52,685 bases of DNA from Cupriavidus sp. IDO (GTDB lineage: Bacteria > Pseudomonadota > Gammaproteobacteria > Burkholderiales > Burkholderiaceae), in contig NZ_JWMA01000025.1 in assembly GCF_000812465.1 (NCBI RefSeq), positions 1-52,685 on the forward strand, in the 5' to 3' direction. Shown in pieces: positions 44,793 through 51,583 of the stretch (positions within the stretch are counted from its first letter, which is position 1; each line of letters begins with the position of its first letter). Position numbers and translations under genes: made by a program. Below the pieces are notes generated by a model. That model was given only the letters and a program-made list of their open reading frames with translations, did not search any database and had not been told where the DNA came from.

Positions 44793-44827
44793 GTTTTACC
44801 AATGAAACGGTGGTTTAGATATTGAAC
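44793..44827. promoter_or_regulatory. 35-bp bipartite operator A (Rieske operon)
   Basis: Plus strand: GTTTTACCAATGAAAC (44793-44808), GGTG, then GTTTAGATATTGAAC (44813-44827). The first half is identical to that in element B at 27579; the 15-mer shares GTTY and TGAAC with it. The 15-mer covers the -10 of the operon promoter and the 16-mer lies just after the start point, a typical repressor position. Confidence 0.68.
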
Positions 44828-44847
44828 ACAGATACGACTATAGACAA
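44819..44847 (-). promoter_or_regulatory. promoter of the Rieske operon
   Basis: On the minus strand TTGTCT (44842-44847) and CAATAT (44819-44824) are 17 bp apart, so transcription would start near 44812. The region is A/T-rich for this genome. The bipartite operator overlaps the -10 and the start. Confidence 0.55.
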
Positions 44848-44957
44848 CGACAGCTGAAAAATAGACTGGGGTTAACCCGCGAAATGCGCCGCGATTTGAA
44901 CGGCAACGGGTGAAAATGCAGCAAGCGGCAGGCCGGCGCGGCTCGCCGCTTGTGCAA

Positions 44958-45851
44958 TCAGGCTGCGCCGGGGGGAAGCGCCGCGGCGATCAGGCGCGCC
45001 GTGGCGCCGGACTGGTCGATATAGCAGGCGTGGCCGGCGTCGGGCACCATCGCGAACGGCAACCCGAAACGCTCTGCCAGTGCTCCACAGGCGAGCGGCG
45101 TGGTCACGATGTCCTGTACGCCGCAGGCAATCTGCGCCGGCAGCCCACCGGGACGGCGCGCCAGATAGGCGTTGATGTCGTCGCCGCACAGCATGGCCAC
45201 CGCCTGCCGGTAACCATCGGCCCGCAGCCGCTGCATGTTCCAGTGCACCCAGGCCTGGGCGCTCTCGCTGGCGGTCTGGCCGAGCAGGCGGGTCGGGCCG
45301 CGCTGCGCCAGCCCGTCTACGCCGAGCGAAGCCAGCGCATCGAGCCGTTGGCGGGAAACCTCGCGCGACTTCTCCTCATTCCCGGCCGCCCCGTAGCCCT
45401 GGGCCACGCTGAGCAGCAGCAACCGCTCGGGCAGGCAGTCCGGCCCGGCCTGTGCCACGAAGGCCGCAGCCATCAGCGCGCCCAGCGAATGGCCGACGAC
45501 CAGGTCGGGGCAGACGCCCAGTGCGTGGAGCATTCCTTCCAGCCGCTGCGCGTAGTCCGACGCCTTCGGTTCCGCCTGTGGCAGCGGGGTGGAGTTTCCG
45601 TAGCCCGGCGCATCCCACGCAATCACTCGCGCGCGCGCCGCCAGCAGGCTCGCGCAAGGCAGCCACGATGCCGCGCCGGAACTGATGCCATGCAACAGCA
45701 CGATCACCGGCCCCTGGCTGCCGCCGCTGCGGTAGCTCACGCGGGCGCCATCGGGTCCGGCTTCGACCGAGCGCTCCGCAAACCCGCTGTCGAGGGCGGC
45801 CAGCATCTCGTGCGATGGCATCGGCGGAAAATTGCGGCTTATTTGTTCCAT
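44958..45851 (-). CDS. alpha/beta hydrolase
   Basis: This 297-residue protein has the alpha/beta-hydrolase elements: VIVLLHGISSGAASW (oxyanion region), the nucleophile elbow GHSLG with S122, an aspartate in CGVQDIVTTP and a histidine in DAGHACYID. The N-terminal segment suggests a relative of meta-cleavage-product hydrolases or esterases. It could hydrolyse the ring-fission product of the pathway. The ATG at 45851 has AAGG upstream, and the bipartite operator D overlaps the start codon. It ends 245 bp upstream of the Rieske operon's first gene on the same strand, but that operon has its own promoter. Confidence 0.88.
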   Translation of the reverse strand: MEQISRNFPPMPSHEMLAALDSGFAERSVEAGPDGARVSYRSGGSQGPVIVLLHGISSGAASWLPCASLLAARARVIAWDAPGYGNSTPLPQAEPKASDYAQRLEGMLHALGVCPDLVVGHSLGALMAAAFVAQAGPDCLPERLLLLSVAQGYGAAGNEEKSREVSRQRLDALASLGVDGLAQRGPTRLLGQTASESAQAWVHWNMQRLRADGYRQAVAMLCGDDINAYLARRPGGLPAQIACGVQDIVTTPLACGALAERFGLPFAMVPDAGHACYIDQSGATARLIAAALPPGAA

Positions 45852-45879
45852 ATATGAAACCTTAGTTATTTCATAAAAC
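45845..45879. promoter_or_regulatory. 35-bp bipartite operator D (hydrolase gene)
   Basis: Plus strand: GTTCCATATATGAAAC (45845-45860), CTTA, then GTTATTTCATAAAAC (45865-45879). Size, gap and order match elements A and B. It overlaps the hydrolase ATG, so bound protein could block both transcription and translation start. Confidence 0.62.
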
Positions 45880-46451
45880 TTTTCGAATATAGAGGCTGCA
45901 GCGGACAGGTGTGATCAGGGTTAACGATCAATCTGCAATGCAGCCGTGCCCGGCTGCGCTGATGCGCCCTGATTCCGGCATCGTTCCTGCGCGCCTGCCG
46001 GCAAACCCCGAAACGTACGTCCCGCATGGCTTTCTGGTGCATCGGTTGATATTCGTGGCCGTCCATCCCAGCCGGGAAAGGCATTTCAGCGGCATGCGGC
46101 ACCAGGCGCATTTCGCCTGGCGCGGCCCCTGCCTGCCTCGTCGCTCGGCGGCATCACTAGGGATAACCCTCCTCTCTCCTTCGCGTCAGCGCCGCTATAT
46201 TTTGCCTTAACGTTTCTTATGTTGTTCGTTGTTTTATATATGAAACGCAAAAGAGGCTGACAGAGCGCATAGACGAAAAACAGCCCAGCCAGCCGGGGCG
46301 CCTGCCGGCGCCAGCTGAACAGAGCCTGACAGGACAGGAGGAAACCCCGCACCAGAGCATGACGCCACAACCGGGCGCCAGGACGTTAGGGCCCCCACAT
46401 ACACAACGAGCCAAAAAAGATTAGAAGACGGAACCAACAAGGAAACGGTAG
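45852..46451. other. 600-bp intergenic region between hydrolase and porin
   Basis: No gene is visible here; the short open frames lack a plausible start context or family. It holds operator D at the hydrolase side and the element at 46212 on the porin side. Copies of an AGGG-like TAACC pattern occur near 45917 (AGGGTTAACG) and at 46159 (AGGGATAACCCT, a 12-bp palindrome). The stretch from 46247 to 46451 is a long porin leader with the ribosome-binding AAGGAAA before the ATG at 46452. Confidence 0.6.
46212..46246. promoter_or_regulatory. 35-bp operator C, half-degenerate (porin)
   Basis: The 16-mer GTTTTATATATGAAAC (46231-46246) is an excellent match to the other sites. The 15-mer position before it, after a 4-bp gap, holds GTTTCTTATGTTGTT, where only the outer half-site is kept. 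It lies 205 bp before the porin ATG and 360 bp from the hydrolase start. Confidence 0.55.
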
Positions 46452-47552
46452 ATGAAACTTGCAAGATTTGCTGCGGGCGCTGCGGGCGTCCTGGCAGCGG
46501 CCCCCCTGCTGGTCTCGGCGCAGGCGGTCACGCTGTATGGCGTGGTCGACACCGGCGTCGAATATGTGAGCAACGTTGGCGCCGCTGGCCACGGGCTGGT
46601 GCGCATGCCCAACCTGACCGCGACGGTCCCCTCGCGCTGGGGCCTGCGTGGCACCGAAGACCTGGGCGGCGGCCTGAAGAGCATCTTCGTGCTGGAATCG
46701 GGCTTCTCGCCTGACTCCGGCACGTCCAATCAGGGCGGCCGGCTGTTTGGCCGCCAGGCGCTGGTCGGCCTGACCAACCAGTACGGCCAGGTCTCGTTCG
46801 GCCGCCAGTACACGATGCTGTTCTGGGCCACGCTCGACAGCGATATCCTGGGCCCCAACGTGTACGGCTCAGGCTCGCTCGACAGCTACCTGCCCAACAC
46901 CCGCGCCGACAATGCGGTCTCCTACAAGGGCAATTTCGGCGGCCTGGTCCTCGGCGGCACGTACAGCTTCGGCCGTGATTCGGTCAACGCGGGCCCGAGC
47001 CCGTCCGGCACCAATTGCGCCGGCGAGAACCCGGCCGACAAGAAGGCCTGCCGCGAGTGGTCCGCCATGATCGGCTACGACAACAAGACCTGGGGTGTCA
47101 GCGCTGCCTATGACTCGCAGCGCGGCGGTCCGGGCGCGTTCGGCGGCCTCACCAACAGCAACCTGACCGACGACCGTCTCTCGCTCGGCGGCTACATGCT
47201 GCTGGAGCGCACCAAGATCGGCGCGGGCTGGATCCGCCGCGACAACGAAGGCAGCCCCACCCCGCTCAGCGACCTGTACTACGCCGGCGTGTCCCACGAC
47301 ATCACGCCCGCCGTCAACCTGGCCGGCCAGGTCTACTACCTGAAGTATCACGGCAGCGACAACAAGGCCATGCTGTATGCGCTGCGCGCGATGTACAGCT
47401 TCAGCAAGCGGACCTCGGTCTACGCCACCGCCGGCTACATCAACAATGGCGGCCAGCTCGCCATGTCGGTCAGCGGCGGCTCGGCGGGTTCGAACCCGAA
47501 GCCGGGCGGCAACCAGTTCGGCACCATGGTCGGCATCAAGCACATCTTCTGA
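46452..47552 (+). CDS. Gram-negative trimeric porin
   Basis: This 366-residue protein has a signal peptide ending near LLVSAQA, then the start of the barrel VTLYGVVDTGVEYVSN. The porin features RWGLRGTEDLGGGLKSIFVLESGF and GRQALVGLTNQYGQVSFGRQYT follow, and it ends in phenylalanine (GIKHIF), as required for outer-membrane assembly. It belongs to the betaproteobacterial OmpC-like (Porin_4) group and would pass small anionic or aromatic solutes across the outer membrane. The ATG at 46452 has AAGGAAA eight bases upstream. It is followed after 195 bp by a Bug gene and preceded by operator C, so it fits an uptake role in the pathway. Confidence 0.92.
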   Translation: MKLARFAAGAAGVLAAAPLLVSAQAVTLYGVVDTGVEYVSNVGAAGHGLVRMPNLTATVPSRWGLRGTEDLGGGLKSIFVLESGFSPDSGTSNQGGRLFGRQALVGLTNQYGQVSFGRQYTMLFWATLDSDILGPNVYGSGSLDSYLPNTRADNAVSYKGNFGGLVLGGTYSFGRDSVNAGPSPSGTNCAGENPADKKACREWSAMIGYDNKTWGVSAAYDSQRGGPGAFGGLTNSNLTDDRLSLGGYMLLERTKIGAGWIRRDNEGSPTPLSDLYYAGVSHDITPAVNLAGQVYYLKYHGSDNKAMLYALRAMYSFSKRTSVYATAGYINNGGQLAMSVSGGSAGSNPKPGGNQFGTMVGIKHIF

Positions 47553-47747
47553 AGAGAAGGTCAGCATGCCGGCGCGGCGGGTGGCAGCAGCCACCGCCCG
47601 CCGCGCCGGCGGCAAACCATCCCCTGGCACAACTCCGATTGCGGTGCATTCCCTGAATTCTCCCGCCCGCCGGCTGCATCCATCACTAGCCAATTCGTTC
47701 GCGCGCAAGCACTGCGCCGGACACATCGTTTTCCAGAGGTTCTCCAC

Positions 47748-48734
47748 ATGAAACCTGCACGCTGCAAAGTCCTGGCCACCCTCGGCGCCGCCACTGCCCT
47801 GCTCGCCGCGGGCACTGCCCTGGCCCAGGGTGCCTACCCCAACAAGCCGATCACCATCGTGGTTGCCTACCCGGCCGGCGGCGACGTCGACGTGCTGGCG
47901 CGCCTGTTCGCCGAAAAGCTCGGCACGCGCCTGAAGCAATCGGTGGTGGTGGAAAACCGCACCGGCGCCGCCGGCACCATCGGCAGCGCCTACGTGGCAC
48001 GCGCCAACCCGGACGGCTACACGCTGCTGGTGGCCCCCAATACCGTCGCCATCGCGCCGCTGGTGCTCAAGGCCGGCACCGGCGCCAGCTATGACGTGCA
48101 GCACGACTTCACGCCGGTCTCGCAGATCGGCACCCAGTCGCTGTTCGTGGTGGTGAACAAGGGCAGCGGGATCACCAAGGTGAGCGACCTCGTGGCGCGC
48201 GCCAGGGCCGGCAAGGTCGAAACCTATGCCACGCCGGGTAATGGCTCGCCCATGCACATCATGGGCGAACTGTTCAACAAGTCGGCCGGGGTCAAGATCA
48301 ACCAGGTGCCCTACCGCGGCCTGGCGCCCGCCATCGTGGACGTACTGGGCGGCCAGGTGCCGGTCACGTTCGTCACCTATGGCGCGGTCGCGCAGTACGT
48401 GGGCAACGGCAGCCTGGTGCCGCTGGCCGTGGCCGGCCTGAAGCGTTCGCCGTTCGCACCCAACGTGCCGACGCTGGCGGAACTTGGCTACAAGGATGTC
48501 GAGATCGGCGCGTGGCAGGCCATGCTCGGTCCGAAGGGCATGCCGCCTGAAATCGTCCGCACGCTCAACACGCATATGAACGAGATCCTGAAGATGCCTG
48601 ACGTGATCGCCCGCATGGCGACGATTGCCGTGACGCCGGCCGGCGGCGACCCGGCTGCGCTGTCGAAGCTGATCGCCGCGGATACCACGCGCTATACGAA
48701 GATCGTGAAGGAGTTCGGGATTCAGGCGGATTGA
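47748..48734 (+). CDS. Bug/TctC family solute-binding protein
   Basis: This 328-residue protein has a signal peptide ending near GTALA. The Bug core ITIVVAYPAGGDVDVLARLF, ENRTGAAGTIGSAYVARANP and QVPYRGLAPAIVDVLGG follow. It is the closest relative in the window of the Bug at 26492 (both keep LAELGYKDV, GAW and GGDPAAL-like segments). It would bind the solute passed in by the porin. The ATG at 47748 has AGAGG upstream. The gap from the porin (195 bp) contains no gene. Confidence 0.92.
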   Translation: MKPARCKVLATLGAATALLAAGTALAQGAYPNKPITIVVAYPAGGDVDVLARLFAEKLGTRLKQSVVVENRTGAAGTIGSAYVARANPDGYTLLVAPNTVAIAPLVLKAGTGASYDVQHDFTPVSQIGTQSLFVVVNKGSGITKVSDLVARARAGKVETYATPGNGSPMHIMGELFNKSAGVKINQVPYRGLAPAIVDVLGGQVPVTFVTYGAVAQYVGNGSLVPLAVAGLKRSPFAPNVPTLAELGYKDVEIGAWQAMLGPKGMPPEIVRTLNTHMNEILKMPDVIARMATIAVTPAGGDPAALSKLIAADTTRYTKIVKEFGIQAD

Positions 48735-48758
48735 ATTGAGGCAGGCTGCATGATAGAA

Positions 48759-48787
48759 GGCCCGGCTCCCTCACGGGAGACCGGGCC
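48759..48787 (+). terminator. GC-rich hairpin after the Bug gene
   Basis: GGCCCGG and CTCCC pair with GGGAG and CCGGGCC around a TCAC loop, giving a strong stem 24 bp after the Bug stop. There is no T-tract on either side, so it may be a hairpin terminator of reduced type. It separates this gene from the convergent acyl-CoA ligase. Confidence 0.5.
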
Positions 48788-48840
48788 CTCTGCACTTCGG
48801 CGCCACGTGCCATGTAATCGGCATGAGCAACCAGGACGCA

Positions 48841-50424
48841 TCAGTTCACTCGCCGCCCCATCCCCTCCCAGTACGGCTCACGCAACTTCCGGCGCAACAG
48901 CTTGCCCGAAGGATTCCGCGGCAAGGCATCGACAAAATCGATGCTCTTGGGGATCTTGAACCCCGCCAGCCGCTGCCGCGCCCACGCCACGATGCTGTCG
49001 TGGTCGGCCGCCTGGCCGGGCTTGAGCACGATGATCGCCTTCACCGCCTCGCCCCACTTCTCGTCGGGCACGCCGATGACCGCCACGTCCGCTACCTGCG
49101 GATGCTCATAGATGGCGCTCTCCACTTCCGCGGGATAGACGTTCTCGCCGCCGCTGATGATCATGTCCTTGACGCGGTCGTGGATGTACAGATACCCGTC
49201 GGCATCCGTGTAGCCCGCATCGCCGGTGCGCAGCCAGCCCTCTGCGTCGATGGCGCGCGCGGTTTCCTCGGGCTGCTTCCAGTAGCCGGCCATATTGTGC
49301 GCGGAGCGGATCACCACTTCGCCGACTTCGCCCGGCGCGAGCTCACGGCCTTCATAGTCGACCACCTTCAGCTCCACGCCCGGCAGCGGCTTGCCGGCGG
49401 CGCGCATGCGGGGCACTTCTTCGGTGGTGTGATCTTCCGGCGGAAGTGCCACGATGGTGCCGGTGGTCTCGGTCATGCCGTATTGCTGCACGAAGCCGCA
49501 GCCGAACACTTCGATGCCTTCACGCAGCAGCGCCGCGGGAATCGGTGCCGCGCCGTACAGCAGGTACTTCAGCCGCGAGTAGTCGACTTGCCGCGCACGC
49601 GGATCGCGCAGCACGATCTGCATCGCGGCCGGTACCATGAACAGCTTGCTGATGCGCTCGTGCTCAATGAAATCGAGCACCGTGCGTGGATCGAACTCGC
49701 GCGCCACCACGCCCCTGGCGCCGGACAGCAGGTTGCGCAGGCCCCAGCCGGAGCCGCCGATATGGGCGACTGGCATCGCCACCAGTGAAATATCGTCCGC
49801 AGTCCAGTGCGACCACGGGATGGTCTCGCGCTCGCTGACCTCAGTGCCGATGATCAGGTTCCGATGCGTCAGCATCGCGCCCTTGGGCCTGCCGGTGGTG
49901 CCCGAGGTATAGAGCTGCAGCACGACATCGTGCGCCTCGGGCCGATGGGCGGGCGGCGTGGCCGGCCAGGCGTCGCGCCACTCGGTGTAGGCCTGCCAGT
50001 CGCCCTGCTCCGCGCCGGCTTCCATGGCGACGACCTTGCGCACCATCGGCAGCGACGGCAGCAGATTTCTCACCATCGCCGCGGACTCGGCGCCGACGAA
50101 CAGCAGCACGGCATCGCAGTGGCCGGCGATGAATTCCACCTCGGGCGGCGCCAGCCGCCAGCTGACAGGCGTCATCACCGCGCCGGTCTTGCCGGCGGCC
50201 AGCAGCAGCTCGAAGTAGTGATCGCTGTTCTTGCCGATATAGCCGATGCGGTCGCCCGGGCCGACGCCCGCCGCGACAAGCGCCTGCGCGGCCCGGTCGG
50301 TATTGCGGTCGAGCCCGGCGTAGGTGGTCTGCCTGCCTTCGAACGAGTAGGCCACGGCATCGGGCCTGAGGCTGGCGAAATGACGCAGTGCGTGAGGCAG
50401 GGTCGTCAGGTAGCTGAAATCCAT
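48841..50424 (-). CDS. AMP-forming acyl-CoA ligase
   Basis: This 527-residue ANL protein has the P-loop LYTSGTTGRPKGAML near 170-184, QQYGMTETTG, the hinge region GYLYIHDRVKDMIISGGENVYP and the catalytic lysine in PRNPSGKLLRRKL at the end. It activates a carboxylic acid with CoA and ATP, and is clearly longer-lineage fatty-acid/aryl ligase like. The ATG at 50424 has AGGAGA six bases upstream. It follows the SDR gene by 69 bp on the same strand and so falls behind the acyl-CoA palindrome at 51417. Confidence 0.9.
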   Translation of the reverse strand: MDFSYLTTLPHALRHFASLRPDAVAYSFEGRQTTYAGLDRNTDRAAQALVAAGVGPGDRIGYIGKNSDHYFELLLAAGKTGAVMTPVSWRLAPPEVEFIAGHCDAVLLFVGAESAAMVRNLLPSLPMVRKVVAMEAGAEQGDWQAYTEWRDAWPATPPAHRPEAHDVVLQLYTSGTTGRPKGAMLTHRNLIIGTEVSERETIPWSHWTADDISLVAMPVAHIGGSGWGLRNLLSGARGVVAREFDPRTVLDFIEHERISKLFMVPAAMQIVLRDPRARQVDYSRLKYLLYGAAPIPAALLREGIEVFGCGFVQQYGMTETTGTIVALPPEDHTTEEVPRMRAAGKPLPGVELKVVDYEGRELAPGEVGEVVIRSAHNMAGYWKQPEETARAIDAEGWLRTGDAGYTDADGYLYIHDRVKDMIISGGENVYPAEVESAIYEHPQVADVAVIGVPDEKWGEAVKAIIVLKPGQAADHDSIVAWARQRLAGFKIPKSIDFVDALPRNPSGKLLRRKLREPYWEGMGRRVN

Positions 50425-50493
50425 CCGCGTCTCCTGGATTGTTGGCGTGGCGCGGCCCGGCAGATCCGGGCCTGCGCGAAGACTGCTATGCCT

Positions 50494-51276
50494 TCAGCGC
50501 GGCGCCATGCGGATGGCGCCGTCCAGGCGCACCGCTTCGCCATTGAAATAGCCGTTGCGGCACATCTCCAGCGCGAGCGAGGCAAACTCGTCGGGCTGGC
50601 CGAGACGCTTGGGGAACGGCACCGATGCGGCCAGCGCGGCCTTGACGTTCTCGGGCGCGCCCTGCAGCAGCGGCGTATTGAAAATGCCCGGCAGGATGGT
50701 GTTGACGCGAATGCCTTCGCCCGCCAGGTCACGCGCGATCGGCAGCGTCATGCCGACCACGCCGGCCTTGGATGCGGAATAGGCGGCCTGGCCCATCTGG
50801 CCGTCCTGTGCCGCGACGGACGCGGTGTTGATGATCACGCCGCGGTCGCCGTCGCGTTGATCGAGCGTCAGCATGCCCGCCGCCGAACGCGCGATGCAGC
50901 GGAAGGTGCCGATCAGGTTGATCTGGATGATCCGCTCGAAGGCATCGGACGGGAAGAACTTGATCTGGTCCGGCGCCTCCTTGGCACGCGACGCGGTCTT
51001 GAACGCATTGCCCGTGCCGGCGCAGTTGACCAAGATGCGCTCCTGGCCGATGGCCGCGCGGGCCCTGGCAAAGCCGGCCTCGACATCGGACTCCGAGGTC
51101 ACGTTGACCTGGCAGAACACGCCGCCGATCTCGCGCGCCAGCGCTTCGCCCTTTTCGGCGTTGAGGTCGAACACCGCGACGCGAACGCCGTGTGCTGCCA
51201 GTGCGCGTGCCGTCGCTTCGCCCAGTCCCGAGGCGCCGCCGGTCACCACTGCCGATACCGATGCATTGAGTTCCAT
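50494..51276 (-). CDS. SDR family 3-hydroxyacyl-CoA dehydrogenase-like protein
   Basis: This 260-residue classical SDR has VTGGASGLGEAT near 10-21, VNCAG, the Ser in INTASVAAQDGQMGQ and YSASK with Tyr and Lys. The QDGQ and GQAAYSASK pattern and C-terminal region closely resemble the type 2/HSD10-like 3-hydroxyacyl-CoA dehydrogenases. It would oxidise 3-hydroxyacyl-CoA, supplying the one beta-oxidation step missing from the cluster at 8-20 kb. The ATG at 51276 has AAGGAAG upstream; the frame extends to 51417 but that part holds the palindrome. It is followed by the acyl-CoA ligase. Confidence 0.88.
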   Translation of the reverse strand: MELNASVSAVVTGGASGLGEATARALAAHGVRVAVFDLNAEKGEALAREIGGVFCQVNVTSESDVEAGFARARAAIGQERILVNCAGTGNAFKTASRAKEAPDQIKFFPSDAFERIIQINLIGTFRCIARSAAGMLTLDQRDGDRGVIINTASVAAQDGQMGQAAYSASKAGVVGMTLPIARDLAGEGIRVNTILPGIFNTPLLQGAPENVKAALAASVPFPKRLGQPDEFASLALEMCRNGYFNGEAVRLDGAIRMAPR

Positions 51277-51583
51277 GCCGTCTTCCTTGTGTTCTCGTGC
51301 AGGCTTACGCGCGGGATTCGCGGCGCTGCCAGCCGTTGTGACAGGGCCGGCGCACGCGCAGAAAAGACGCATGCGCCGGAGTGGGTCGAGATTCGTGGAT
51401 CGGACGTTCTCACGCATCGTCGGAAGCGACGAATGCAGGGATAAGGCACTTTCGGGCGCGCCGGCGCGGCCCGAATCAGCAGCTGGGGAGGGGCCAATGC
51501 GCTACAGTGTCGCGCATAGACGGCGACATTCCGCGCCGCGGCGGATTGCCGGACGTCCGCCAGCCGGCGCGGCCCGAGAGCCT
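51277..51583. other. intergenic region with acyl-CoA palindrome
   Basis: This 307-bp gap between the divergent SDR (minus) and mechanosensitive-channel-like (plus) genes shows no gene. It contains the fourth copy of the acyl-CoA palindrome at 51417. No clear promoter stands out. Confidence 0.5.
51417..51432. promoter_or_regulatory. acyl-CoA regulon palindrome, site 4
   Basis: TCGTCG-GAAG-CGACGA is identical to site 1 at 9326, over 42 kb away. It is 141 bp upstream of the SDR ATG and 152 bp from the plus-strand gene at 51584. Since the other three copies are all by acyl-CoA genes, the SDR-ligase operon is the likely target. Confidence 0.72.

Noticed and set aside
47739..47754. GTTCTCCACATGAAAC at the start of the Bug gene as a fifth bipartite-operator copy
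   Set aside because: It fits the 16-mer pattern only because the gene starts ATGAAAC; the 15-mer at the 4-bp spacing is absent.
46869..48575. 568-residue minus-strand frame opposite porin and Bug genes
   Set aside because: It spans two well-supported plus-strand genes and their gap; no domain visible.
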